This document shows positions 6,935 to 15,097 of a stretch of DNA of 15,841 nucleotides, piece after piece; positions within the stretch are counted from its first letter, which is position 1; every line of letters begins with the position of its first letter. A model generated the notes under the pieces. The model searched no databases. It was given only the letters and a program-made list of their open reading frames with translations, and was not told where the DNA came from. Source of the stretch: UBA5342 sp965662645 (GTDB taxonomy: Bacteria > Bacteroidota > Bacteroidia > Bacteroidales > UBA5342). A program made the position numbers and the translations under genes. The stretch lies in the NCBI GenBank assembly GCA_965662645.1, contig CBFIII010000074.1, positions 1 to 15,841 of the forward strand, read 5' to 3'.

Positions 6935-9808
6935 TTATACTGCAGGAATAACATCAAAAACAGCATCACAACTACAAACCAAATTCCTATCTCCATAAGC
7001 ATCATCAATACGGCCCACAGGCATCCAAAACTTATTATCTTTTAACCAGTCCAAAGGAAAAGCTGCTTGCTCACGACTATAACAATGCGACCACTGATCA
7101 GCAACGACCACTTTATCAGTATGAGGAGCCCCCTTCAACACATTATCTTCGGCATCAGCACGCCCTTCTTCTATGGCTTTAATCTCATCAAAGATACTCT
7201 CGAGGGCCTGAACAAAACGATCCAACTCCTGCATACTTTCACTCTCAGTAGGTTCAATCATTAATGTACCCGCGACAGGGAAAGATAAAGTAGGCGCATG
7301 AAATCCATAATCCATCAATCGTTTAGCAATATCTAATTCTGAGATATTAGCTGATTTTTTGAGATGACGGCATTCCAAAATCATTTCATGAGCCACCCTA
7401 TTATTATTCCCTGTATAAACAATGCCATAGGTGTTTTTCAGTTTTTCGGCTAAATAATTAGCATTTAACATAGCCACCTGAGTCACACGTTTCAATCCTT
7501 CAGCACCAAGCATTTTGATATAACCATAAGTGATAGGCAAAACACTAGCACTCCCATAAGGAGCAGCCGCTACCGTTTTCCCATTTCTATCATTATCTAC
7601 TACTGGATGACTAGGAAGGAAACGCACTAAATGTTCGGCCACACCAATAGGACCTACACCAGGACCACCTCCACCATGAGGAATCGCAAAAGTCTTGTGC
7701 AAATTAAGGTGACAAACATCCGCCCCAATAACGGCAGGATTAGTAATTCCCACCTGAGCATTCATATTAGCACCATCCATATACACCTGACCACCAGCGG
7801 CGTGAATCATCTCACACATTTTATGTACATTATTCTCATACACCCCATGTGTAGAAGGATAAGTAATCATAATAGCGGCCAAATTATCTTTATATTGAGC
7901 TATTTTTTCAGCAAGATCGGTCAAACTAATATTTCCTTTTTCATCACAAGCCACAACCACCGTCTTGAACCCAGCCATAACAGCACTCGCAGGGTTAGTA
8001 CCATGTGCCGAAGCAGGAATTAGTACCACATCACGCTGTCCATTACCACAGCTAAGGTGATAATCTCTGATCACCATCAATCCCGTATATTCGCCAGCAG
8101 CACCTGAATTAGGCTGCAAACTCACATCAGCAAACCCCGTAATAACAGATAAATCATGACGCAACTCTTTAAACATTTCGTGGTATCCTATCGCCTGATT
8201 TACGGGAACAAAAGGATGAATTCCATTAAACTCAATCCAACTGAGGGGTAACATCTCAGTGGCAGCATTCAACTTCATGGTACAAGAACCTAAAGCAATC
8301 ATAGAATGAGCTAAAGAAATATCTTTTCGTTCCAACCTTTTGATATAACGCACCATTTCTGTTTCGGAACGGTATTTATCAAAGACTTCATTGGTTAAAA
8401 ACTCAGAATGACGAAGATACTCATCATCAATAGTCAAAATACTAGGAACATCTTCAGCATACACTACAGGACGATTATTAGCTTTAGCAAAAACCTCCAG
8501 TATCCAATTAACGTCATCCAGATTCGTTGTCTCATCGATACTCAAGCCCACTTCTCCTGTTTCAAAATAACGAAAATTCATCTCCAATTCGGTAGAATAA
8601 CGTTTAATATCCGAAAGCCGCACCTTATCTGGCACTTTAATTTTAATGGTATCAAAAAAGGTGTCATTAAGTTGCTTATACCCCAAGACCTCTAATTCAG
8701 TAGCAATAAAAGAAGCAATAGCATGTATCCGAGCAGCAATGGCTTTGATCCCTTCTTGACCATGATATACAGCGTAAAAAGAAGACATGATAGCCAACAA
8801 AGCCTGAGCAGTACAAATATTAGAAGTAGCACGCTCACGTTTTATATGTTGCTCACGCGTTTGCAACGCCATCCTTAAGGCACGATGACCTTGAGCATCT
8901 TTAGTGACCCCAATAATACGTCCAGGAATATGACGTTTAAATTCTTCTTTAGTCGCAAAAAAAGCAGCACTAGGACCACCATATCCCATAGGCACCCCAA
9001 AACGTTGAGTAGAACCAAAAGCGATGTCAGCACCCCATTCCCCAGGAGGGGAAAGCAAAGCCAAGCTAAGTAAATCGGTAGCCACAGCCACCTTACACTT
9101 ATGTTCGTGCATCACATTTGCGAACGCTTCATAACTACGCACACTACCATTAGCATCAGGATATTGAACAATAGCCCCAAAGATATCATCCGTATATTCA
9201 AATTGTTTCAGAGGAGCCACTATAAGATTGATACCTAAAGAAGAAGCACGCGTTTGAATCACAGCTAAAGTCTGAGGAAAAATAGCGTCATCAATAAATA
9301 AAGTATGCGCACCCGCCTTTATCATAGGCCGTGGTCTCGTATTATACATCATAATCATAGCCTCAGCACCCGCAGTAGCCTCATCCAACAAGGAAGCATT
9401 TGCAATTTCAAGCCCAGTCATATCCATCACCATAGTCTGGAAATTAAGCAAAGCCTCTAAACGACCTTGTGATATTTCTGCTTGATAAGGTGTATATGAA
9501 GTGTACCATACCGGATTTTCCAATACATTACGCAACACAACGGCAGGAGTAATGGTATCATAATACCCCATTCCTATATAAGTATTATAGACTTTATTCT
9601 TTTTAGCTAAAGCTAAAATACGACGAAAATATTGACGTTCAGTCAAAGCTTTAGCCAAGGGCATGGGCTCCTTTAATCTAATTTCTTCGGGAACAATCTC
9701 ATCGACCAAAGCATCAAGGGAATCGACACCCAACACGTTTAACATTTGATCAATTTCATGATCTCGAGGTCCTAAATGGCGCAATATAAATTCATCAGTC
9801 TTCATCAT
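6935..9808 (-). CDS. gcvP: Glycine dehydrogenase (decarboxylating), P protein
   Basis: P protein of the glycine cleavage system. It is a PLP enzyme that decarboxylates glycine and passes the aminomethyl group to the lipoyl arm of GcvH, in the cytoplasm. At 957 residues it is the full single-chain form, the same length as the E. coli enzyme. The N-terminal half (to about 440) begins with the family motif RHLGP at residues 10-14. The C-terminal half carries QPNSGAAGEYTGL from Q565 and the PLP-lysine motif HLNLHKTFAIPHGGGGPG, where the Schiff-base lysine is K705. It ends with the usual WMPVGRIDDAYGDRNLVCSC. The start could be either of two adjacent Met codons (9808 or 9805). No gcvT, gcvH or lpd lies in the window. 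The ~69-nt leader is too short for a tandem glycine riboswitch but contains ATGCAT inverted copies at 9832-9837 and 9844-9849. No clear terminator lies before slyD, so some read-through is possible. Confidence 0.97.
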   Translation of the reverse strand: MMKTDEFILRHLGPRDHEIDQMLNVLGVDSLDALVDEIVPEEIRLKEPMPLAKALTERQYFRRILALAKKNKVYNTYIGMGYYDTITPAVVLRNVLENPVWYTSYTPYQAEISQGRLEALLNFQTMVMDMTGLEIANASLLDEATAGAEAMIMMYNTRPRPMIKAGAHTLFIDDAIFPQTLAVIQTRASSLGINLIVAPLKQFEYTDDIFGAIVQYPDANGSVRSYEAFANVMHEHKCKVAVATDLLSLALLSPPGEWGADIAFGSTQRFGVPMGYGGPSAAFFATKEEFKRHIPGRIIGVTKDAQGHRALRMALQTREQHIKRERATSNICTAQALLAIMSSFYAVYHGQEGIKAIAARIHAIASFIATELEVLGYKQLNDTFFDTIKIKVPDKVRLSDIKRYSTELEMNFRYFETGEVGLSIDETTNLDDVNWILEVFAKANNRPVVYAEDVPSILTIDDEYLRHSEFLTNEVFDKYRSETEMVRYIKRLERKDISLAHSMIALGSCTMKLNAATEMLPLSWIEFNGIHPFVPVNQAIGYHEMFKELRHDLSVITGFADVSLQPNSGAAGEYTGLMVIRDYHLSCGNGQRDVVLIPASAHGTNPASAVMAGFKTVVVACDEKGNISLTDLAEKIAQYKDNLAAIMITYPSTHGVYENNVHKMCEMIHAAGGQVYMDGANMNAQVGITNPAVIGADVCHLNLHKTFAIPHGGGGPGVGPIGVAEHLVRFLPSHPVVDNDRNGKTVAAAPYGSASVLPITYGYIKMLGAEGLKRVTQVAMLNANYLAEKLKNTYGIVYTGNNNRVAHEMILECRHLKKSANISELDIAKRLMDYGFHAPTLSFPVAGTLMIEPTESESMQELDRFVQALESIFDEIKAIEEGRADAEDNVLKGAPHTDKVVVADQWSHCYSREQAAFPLDWLKDNKFWMPVGRIDDAYGDRNLVCSCDAVFDVIPAV

Positions 9809-9883
9809 AACACAATTATTATTTAGGCATTATGCATACGTTAATGCATCATCATTATAGAAATGATTATTTTTTAGAAGACA

Positions 9884-9913
9884 CAAATGTATTGAAAATT
9901 TTATTTTTATAAA
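9884..9913 (-). promoter_or_regulatory. Bacteroidota-type promoter of gcvP
   Basis: The minus strand reads TACATTTG at 9891-9884, an exact -7 TAnnTTTG, with TTTA at 9913-9910 (three of four bases of the -33 TTTG) 18 nt upstream. The predicted start is near 9877, about 69 nt before the gcvP start. Confidence 0.55.
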
Positions 9914-10320
9914 GCACGCTATTAACAATAAAAACAACCACTAGATCACTTTTTAAGATAACGCATAAAAACGACACAAATGACTAATTTAATGAACCAT
10001 TTTTACAAGTTTTTAGCATAAAATAAGCCATTTTATTACCAACTTATTTTGTCTGTTTTTACATAAGAGAAAACTACCAACTCGTTACACAATGACCTTA
10101 GATGCTTTTAACTCTTTAATGAAATAACTGAGAGCACAAGCATTTCTCTAAAAGACAGATAGAAAACAATCACTTAAAACACAAATTATGGATTTTAGCT
10201 CCAGAAGCTCACGACTAACAATAAACACTTTCTCACCTTTAACCCCCGCAACTTGCAGCGTACTGATTCATTTTATAATCAAAGAGGAATGACATATAAA
10301 GCAAAAAGAGTAATAATACT

Positions 10321-10372
10321 TTGATTTTTTGTCGGTTTTCCGAGCTGATTTTGATATTTTTGTCGATTCCGA
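10321..10372 (+). repeat. Imperfect direct repeat at the porin promoter
   Basis: Two copies of TTGATWTTTTTGTCGRTTCCGA-like sequence start exactly 30 bp apart, at 10321-10343 and 10351-10372. The first has two extra T and one fewer in the T-run. They cover the predicted promoter, so they may be a duplicated promoter or a paired binding site for a regulator. Confidence 0.6.
10355..10362 (+). promoter_or_regulatory. Likely -7 element for the porin gene
   Basis: TATTTTTG matches TAnnTTTG exactly and lies 40 nt before the start codon. The nearest TTTG (10328-10331) is 23 nt upstream, longer than the usual ~19, so the -33 element is weak or displaced. Confidence 0.4.
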
Positions 10373-10402
10373 AACTATTTACTCATCAATCACATCAAAC
10401 AG

Positions 10403-11701
10403 ATGAAACAACATTTACTTCTAGCCATTTTCCTCATCTCTTCATTTGGATTATTTGGCGAAGACCAGAAGCAAGACAAGCCAACAATAGACCTGTATGG
10501 ATTTATTAGAAATGCCTACTATCTAGATTCTTATGCTGGAACAGAATCAACATTTGACCAATTTTACCTTCTTCCAATATATGCTGGAACAGATGCTAAT
10601 GGCGACGATTACAACCAACGTTACATCTCAAACATTTCGGCAGTCTGTTCTCGCTTAGGTGTAAAAGTAAAAGGCCCCGAACTTTTCGGAGCAAAATCCT
10701 CTGCACAAATGGAGTTTGACTTTGGCGGGTTAACAAATGCAGAACCTAGCTTATTCAGAATACGTCATGCAAATTTTCATTTGAACTGGGATAATTCAAT
10801 GATGATCGTCGGTCAATATTGGCATCCATTTTGGGGTGATGGCGACTTTCCACAAGTAGGAGCTTTAAATACTGGAGCCCCATTTCAACCATTCAATCGT
10901 TCGCCGCAAATACGTTACGATTATAAAATAAAAGATTTCACCCTTAGTGGAGCAGCGGTTTATCAGAATCAATACACCTCTAAGAGTTTAATGGCATCAA
11001 CAAATGGCATACAAGCCACCCGCCCACTGCGCTGGTCAGGCACCCCCGAAATCGTAGTCATGTTGAAATACAGAAAAAAAGCCATCAGTCTTGGTGCTGG
11101 CATAGAATACAATTCTATCCTACCCACAGATAGAGTGATGAACCCCACAGACAGTTTAACTTATATGACCAACAAAAAAAACAACAGCTATGGCATAGTA
11201 GCTTATGGGGTTTATAAAAAAGAAAAATTAAGCATCTTAATAAAAGGGATGTATGGACAAAACTTAACTCATTTAGTCACCCCAGGCGGTTATGGCGTAA
11301 AAAACGTCAAATCGAATGGTGAATATGAATATACAAATTACAACAACTACACCGCGTTCATAAATGTCCTTTACGGGGAAAAATGGCAAGGAGGCTTAAT
11401 GGCTGGTTACGGTGGTAACCTAGGCACAACGGATCCTCTCGCAGATATGGGCAATGGAAAAGCCCAAATTGCGGGCTCATTTACTTCAACTAATAGTGTG
11501 ATGCAAAGTATGTACCGTGTAGCACCACAGGTATCACTCAATGTGAAAAATTTCAAGTTAACCGCAGAATACGAAATGACAACTGCCGAATATGGCAGCA
11601 CAAAAATTGGTGGCGTAATGGATCTTAATGACGGCTTATTTGACAAAACGACAGAAATCACCAATCATCGCCTTTTATTAATGATGATGTATTTCTTTTA
11701 A
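10403..11701 (+). CDS. Porin-like outer membrane beta-barrel protein
   Basis: Predicted outer membrane beta-barrel of 432 residues. The signal peptide is residues 1-19 (MKQHLLLAIFLISSFGLFG). The mature protein opens with DLYGFIRNAYY, a typical first strand. A conserved core follows: SRLGVKVKGPELFGAKSS (83-100), the strand FRIRHANFHLNWD, and GQYWHPFWGDG then NTGAPFQPFNRSPQIRY (137-172). This pattern is familiar from an uncharacterised Bacteroidota porin-like family. Further amphipathic strands alternate with Gly/Asn loops, and the chain ends MMMYFF with a terminal Phe, the usual barrel-assembly signal. The transported substrate is unknown. The paaK gene begins 137 bp downstream; co-transcription is possible because no convincing terminator separates them, but the gap and hairpins there leave this open. 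Confidence 0.75.
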   Translation: MKQHLLLAIFLISSFGLFGEDQKQDKPTIDLYGFIRNAYYLDSYAGTESTFDQFYLLPIYAGTDANGDDYNQRYISNISAVCSRLGVKVKGPELFGAKSSAQMEFDFGGLTNAEPSLFRIRHANFHLNWDNSMMIVGQYWHPFWGDGDFPQVGALNTGAPFQPFNRSPQIRYDYKIKDFTLSGAAVYQNQYTSKSLMASTNGIQATRPLRWSGTPEIVVMLKYRKKAISLGAGIEYNSILPTDRVMNPTDSLTYMTNKKNNSYGIVAYGVYKKEKLSILIKGMYGQNLTHLVTPGGYGVKNVKSNGEYEYTNYNNYTAFINVLYGEKWQGGLMAGYGGNLGTTDPLADMGNGKAQIAGSFTSTNSVMQSMYRVAPQVSLNVKNFKLTAEYEMTTAEYGSTKIGGVMDLNDGLFDKTTEITNHRLLLMMMYFF

Positions 11702-11718
11702 AAAGGAAGAGTCAACAA

Positions 11719-11803
11719 CCTCGGGAAAAGCCCACGAGGCATTTAGTTGAAGAACATTTTATTATTCACGGCAAGCTACGGAGAATTAAACCCACAATGT
11801 GGG
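11719..11803. repeat. Pair of hairpins downstream of the porin gene, REP-like
   Basis: A first palindrome at 11719-11739 pairs CCTCG with CGAGG plus an inner GG/CC around an A-rich loop. A second at 11791-11803 is CCCAC-AAT-GTGGG with outer TTAA on both sides. Neither is followed by a T-run on the plus strand, so simple terminator function is doubtful. The layout resembles repetitive extragenic palindromes, which is inference. Confidence 0.45.
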
Positions 11804-11838
11804 ATTAAAAAAAGCAGATAAATAAAAATCACTACAAC

Positions 11839-13125
11839 ATGTATTGGGAAAAAGAATTGGAAACGCTAGCACGCCCTGAATTAGAAAAGCTTCAAGTAAA
11901 ACGTCTTAACCGTACTATTGAACAAGCCACCTTGTCACCATATTACAGCAAGACATTAAAAGGAAAAAAAATCTCTTCCATAAAAGAGATACAAGATTTA
12001 CCCTTTACTACAAAGCAAGACTTACGCAACAATTTCCCTTATGGATTTCTTACCGTTGATAAAAAAGAGGTTGTTCGTCTCCATAGCTCTAGCGGCACAA
12101 CGGGGAATCCTACCGTCATTTTTCATACTAAAGAAGATTTAGCATCGTGGGCCAATCTGGTAGCACGCTCACTTTATACCGCAGGCATTAGAGACACAGA
12201 TGTTTTCCAAAACATGTCGGGCTACGGTTTGTTTACAGGAGGATTAGGATTTCAGTATGGCGTAGAACGTCTTGGCTGCCTTTCTATCCCAGCAGGTGCA
12301 GGCAATTCGGCACGACAAATAAAGTTAATGCAAGATTATAGCACCACAGTAGCACACGCCATCCCTAGTTATCTGAAACGACTCTACGATGTGTTTCTTG
12401 AATCAGGACTCGATCCTAAAAAAGACACCAAACTTCACACTTTAATTATTGGAGCCGAACCTCATACCAACGAACAACGCCTACGCATAGAAGAAATGTT
12501 TGGTGTAAAAGCCTATAATTCCTTTGGCCTTTCTGAAATGAACGGTCCAGGTGTCGCTTTTGAATGCACCTATCAAGATGGATTACACATATGGGAAGAC
12601 GCTTATGTGGTTGAGATTATTGACCCTAAAACCTTACAACCAGTACCCGATGGTGAATACGGAGAACTAGTAATGACCACCTTAGACCGTACTGCCATGC
12701 CACTAATACGCTACCGCACAAGAGACCTCACGCGTTTCTTACCCGGCACGTGCCAATGTGGCCGCACCCACCGACGATTAGATCGGATCACAGGACGTAC
12801 CGACGATATGTTCATTGTTAAAGGATGCAATATTTTCCCTATGCAAGTAGAAGGTATCCTTATGAAGTTCAAAGAGATAAGCAGCGAATACCTCATCACC
12901 CTCGACACCAAAGGAGACAATGACGTCATGATCGTAGAGGTAGAATTAGATTCGGATAAATTCGTAGCAGAAATCAACTTTTTAGCCAACCTAACCAATA
13001 AAATCACGAGTCAGTTAAGAGATGAGATTCTTATAAAACCCCTCGTCCGCTTAGTACAAACAGGCGCCATCCCCAAAACAGAAGGCAAAGCCGTAAGAGT
13101 TATTGACAAACGCATCAAGAGCTAG
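11839..13125 (+). CDS. paaK: Phenylacetate-CoA ligase family enzyme
   Basis: Cytoplasmic adenylate-forming ligase, 428 residues (usual family length about 430), predicted to activate phenylacetate or a related aryl acid to its CoA thioester with ATP. Visible motifs: the ATP-binding loop SSSGTTGNP (83-91); YNSFGLSE (226-233), which contacts the adenylate; YRTRD (292-296); the hinge GRTDDM (319-324), which begins the mobile C-terminal domain; and the C-terminal PKTEGKAVRV with K417 as the probable catalytic lysine. CQCGRTHRR (306-313) carries two conserved cysteines. In anaerobic Bacteroidota such enzymes often accompany indolepyruvate:ferredoxin oxidoreductase genes, but none is in this window. 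Exact substrate is therefore unproven. The start at 11839 gives the standard N-terminus; no Shine-Dalgarno is visible and no TAnnTTTG box was found in the 137 bp upstream. Confidence 0.9.
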   Translation: MYWEKELETLARPELEKLQVKRLNRTIEQATLSPYYSKTLKGKKISSIKEIQDLPFTTKQDLRNNFPYGFLTVDKKEVVRLHSSSGTTGNPTVIFHTKEDLASWANLVARSLYTAGIRDTDVFQNMSGYGLFTGGLGFQYGVERLGCLSIPAGAGNSARQIKLMQDYSTTVAHAIPSYLKRLYDVFLESGLDPKKDTKLHTLIIGAEPHTNEQRLRIEEMFGVKAYNSFGLSEMNGPGVAFECTYQDGLHIWEDAYVVEIIDPKTLQPVPDGEYGELVMTTLDRTAMPLIRYRTRDLTRFLPGTCQCGRTHRRLDRITGRTDDMFIVKGCNIFPMQVEGILMKFKEISSEYLITLDTKGDNDVMIVEVELDSDKFVAEINFLANLTNKITSQLRDEILIKPLVRLVQTGAIPKTEGKAVRVIDKRIKS

Positions 13126-13147
13126 GGCGACTATAAATCTCTTTTTT

Positions 13148-13322
13148 GAATGGTAAATCTTTTTGAATGGTGAATGGTAAATGATGAATTGTGAATTTAT
13201 TTCATACGTTATTTCTACGTTTCTTTGAATGATGAATCTTTTTGAATGGTGAATGGTGAATGATGAATGATGAATTTATTTCATACGTTATTTCTACATT
13301 TCGTTGAATGATGAATCTTTTT
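13148..13322. repeat. 79-bp tandem repeat made of GAATGRT heptamers
   Basis: Two full units of exactly 79 bp (13148-13226 and 13227-13305) differ at seven positions, and a partial third unit of about 17 nt starts at 13306. Within each unit is a run of heptamers, clearest at 13244-13275: GAATGGT twice, GAATGAT twice, then GAAT. The rest of each unit is TTTATTTCATACGTTATTTC followed by TAC and TTTC. No terminal inverted repeats or coding content are seen. Confidence 0.9.
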
Positions 13323-13459
13323 AATTCATTCATAATAAAATATTGATATTCAGAGATTAAACTCAAAGAAAAACAAATATTCTAAAAAAATTAAAAGACT
13401 CAAAACATTTGGCTCTATGTCGTTTTGTGTGCGTTCAAATAATGTATAGATATAACATC

Positions 13460-13609
13460 ATCCCTACGGGATTTTAAAATCACTAACTCAGGAACTACCA
13501 TAACTACGTGCCGATGGCACTTGAAAAATAAGTTGTTTCATAAAGTCCTGTAAGAACGATGTTACGGTAGCTAAACAAGAGTTAATAAAACAGGAAGTCC
13601 CATCGGAAC
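13460..13609. repeat. Element of four 13-nt palindromes (5-3-5)
   Basis: Four 13-nt palindromes with 5-nt arms and 3-nt loops occur in 150 bp: ATCCC-TAC-GGGAT (13460-13472), GTGCC-GAT-GGCAC (13508-13520), GTCCT-GTA-AGAAC (13545-13557) and GTCCC-ATC-GGAAC (13597-13609). The last two each have one C/A mismatch at the same arm position. CTACCATAAC (13495-13504) can also pair with GTTACGGTAG (13561-13570) at nine of ten positions, enclosing the middle two hairpins. It looks like an intergenic repeat or a structured RNA; the class is not identified. Confidence 0.6.
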
Positions 13610-13923
13610 GGTGACATTTTACGTAAAAATATAAAGTCGCATCATTAAGAGATACGATTTACCCACACTAAACAACATAGCACCGAACATTTTCGAAGCT
13701 TCCTTCCAAAAACCTGAGAAACGTAACGGGTCACAAAAGGAGGAAACGCCTTTAACGCTAGATATTATTATTCCAACAATTTAATAAAAACTCAAAAAAA
13801 TCAAGGATATATATTAAAGAGTTGAAAATAAATGTTGTTATTTGTATAGGGATCAAGCTTAAACAAACTTAAATTCCACTTTAAAGTCATTTTTCAGTTA
13901 TAAACACTATAAAATTTAAAGAC

Positions 13924-15036
13924 ATGAAAATTGGTATTCCTATTGAAATAAAAAATAATGAAAACCGCGTAGCCCTAACTCCAGCTGGTGCTATTGAGTT
14001 TGTGAAATGCGGACATGAAGTCTTTATTCAAGACAAAGCAGGTGTCAACAGTGGCTTCTCTAACGCTATGTATGAACAGACAGGCGCCACGATACTACCC
14101 ACGATAGAAGACATTTATGCTACGGCCGAAATGATTATAAAAGTAAAAGAACCAATAGCTTCAGAATATCTTTTGATACGTCCTAATCAACTTATATTTA
14201 CTTATTTTCATTTTGCCTCATGTGAGCCTTTAACAAGCGCTATGATAAAATCGAAAGCCGTATGTCTCGCTTACGAAACAGTAGAAGAATCGGACCACAG
14301 CCTTCCTCTATTAATCCCCATGTCCGAAGTAGCAGGACGCATGTCAATACAAGAAGGCGCTAAATACCTAGAAAAAACTTATGGTGGAAAAGGCGTTCTT
14401 TTAGGAGGCGTAGCTGGCGTATTACCCGCTAAAGTACTCATTATAGGAGGAGGCATCGTAGGCCTAGAAGCCGCAAAAATGGCCGCAGGTCTTGGTGCCG
14501 ACGTTATCATCATGGACATCAGCCTTAAACGCTTGCGTCATCTTGAAGACATTATGCCAGCCAACGTAAAAACAATGGTATCCAATGAATACAACATCCG
14601 CAAAAGAGTACAAGTATCTGATCTTATCATAGGAGCCGTATTAGTTCCTGGAGCCAAAGCCCCCAATCTGATAACCAAAGATATGCTCAAGCTTATGCGC
14701 CCAGGTACAGTGTTAGTAGATGTAGCCATTGACCAAGGAGGATGCATTGAAACCTCACACCCCACAACTCACGACGACCCCATCTTCACGATAGACAACA
14801 TCATTCATTACTCCGTAGCTAATATGCCTGGAGCAGTACCTAACACCTCCACCCTCGCCCTGACCAATGCGACCTTAAAGTACGGTTTAGCTTTAGCTAA
14901 TCTAGGATGGAAAAAAGCATGCAAAAAACATGAAGCATTAAAAAGAGGACTAAACATCGTGAATGGCAAGGTGGTTTACAAAGGCGTAGCAGAAGCATTT
15001 GATTTACCCTACACCAATGTAAAAGAAGTCATCTAA
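13924..15036 (+). CDS. ald: Alanine dehydrogenase
   Basis: Cytoplasmic NAD-dependent alanine dehydrogenase that interconverts L-alanine with pyruvate and ammonia; 370 residues, the usual family length. The key residues known from the Mycobacterium tuberculosis enzyme fall at the same numbers here: R15 (NENRVAL) and K75 (IKVKEP) for substrate binding, H96 (TYFHFA) and D270 (VDVAIDQGG) for catalysis. The Rossmann NAD-binding motif is IIGGGIVGLEAA around residues 173-184, and the family signature MSEVAGRMSIQEGAKYL starts near 133. The gene ends 27 nt before a strong terminator, so it is probably monocistronic. The upstream gap has repeats but no clear promoter. Saccharopine or transhydrogenase relatives are excluded by length and by these residues. 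Confidence 0.96.
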   Translation: MKIGIPIEIKNNENRVALTPAGAIEFVKCGHEVFIQDKAGVNSGFSNAMYEQTGATILPTIEDIYATAEMIIKVKEPIASEYLLIRPNQLIFTYFHFASCEPLTSAMIKSKAVCLAYETVEESDHSLPLLIPMSEVAGRMSIQEGAKYLEKTYGGKGVLLGGVAGVLPAKVLIIGGGIVGLEAAKMAAGLGADVIIMDISLKRLRHLEDIMPANVKTMVSNEYNIRKRVQVSDLIIGAVLVPGAKAPNLITKDMLKLMRPGTVLVDVAIDQGGCIETSHPTTHDDPIFTIDNIIHYSVANMPGAVPNTSTLALTNATLKYGLALANLGWKKACKKHEALKRGLNIVNGKVVYKGVAEAFDLPYTNVKEVI

Positions 15037-15055
15037 ATATTACCATTAACTGTAT

Positions 15056-15063
15056 TATCTTTG
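15056..15063 (+). promoter_or_regulatory. Likely -7 element of the recO promoter
   Basis: TATCTTTG is an exact TAnnTTTG match 40 nt before the recO start codon. A TTTG at -33 is missing. The predicted start, near 15068-15070, lies inside the 5' arm of the ald terminator, so recO transcripts would lack a complete hairpin. Confidence 0.4.
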
Positions 15064-15097
15064 TAGAGGTGTATCAATAATACACCTCTATTTTTTT
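15064..15097 (+). terminator. Rho-independent terminator of ald
   Basis: A perfect 11-bp stem (15064-15074 with 15080-15090, core AGAGGTGTAT/ATACACCTCT) and a CAATA loop are followed by seven T (15091-15097). It ends only 6 nt before the recO start codon. Confidence 0.92.

Larger units (their letters stand above)
9809..10402. other. Divergent intergenic region between gcvP and the porin gene
   Basis: This 594-bp region holds the gcvP promoter at its left end and the porin promoter with a direct repeat at its right end. The middle, about 9915-10310, is AT-rich with no recognisable RNA or gene; a 34-codon open frame at 10188-10292 has nothing to support it. Confidence 0.5.
13126..13923. other. 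Repeat-rich 798-bp gap between paaK and ald
   Basis: The gap contains, in order, a 79-bp tandem repeat (13148-13322), an element of four short palindromes (13460-13609) and an AT-rich segment that includes a minus-strand open frame (13619-13780). No exact TAnnTTTG promoter for ald was found; the closest is the GTTATTTG at about 13836-13843. No terminator hairpin with a T-run follows paaK. Confidence 0.6.

Noticed and set aside
7631..8023. 130-codon open frame antisense to gcvP
   Set aside because: Shadow of a highly conserved gene: rich in His, Thr, Ser and Ile as typical of reverse-strand translation, with gcvP clearly coding here.
9809..9877. Glycine riboswitch in the gcvP leader
   Set aside because: Predicted leader is only about 69 nt, far shorter than the tandem glycine aptamers, and no aptamer core was seen.
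10188..10292. 34-codon open frame in the gcvP-porin intergenic region
   Set aside because: No ribosome binding context, no promoter, no recognisable composition; expected by chance in a 594-bp gap.
12711..13007. 98-codon open frame antisense to paaK
   Set aside because: Lies wholly within paaK, which has all family motifs; no independent promoter or composition.
13126..13923. CRISPR array or insertion sequence in the repeat-rich gap
   Set aside because: The 79-bp units are directly adjacent with no unique spacers, and there is no transposase or terminal inverted repeat pair.
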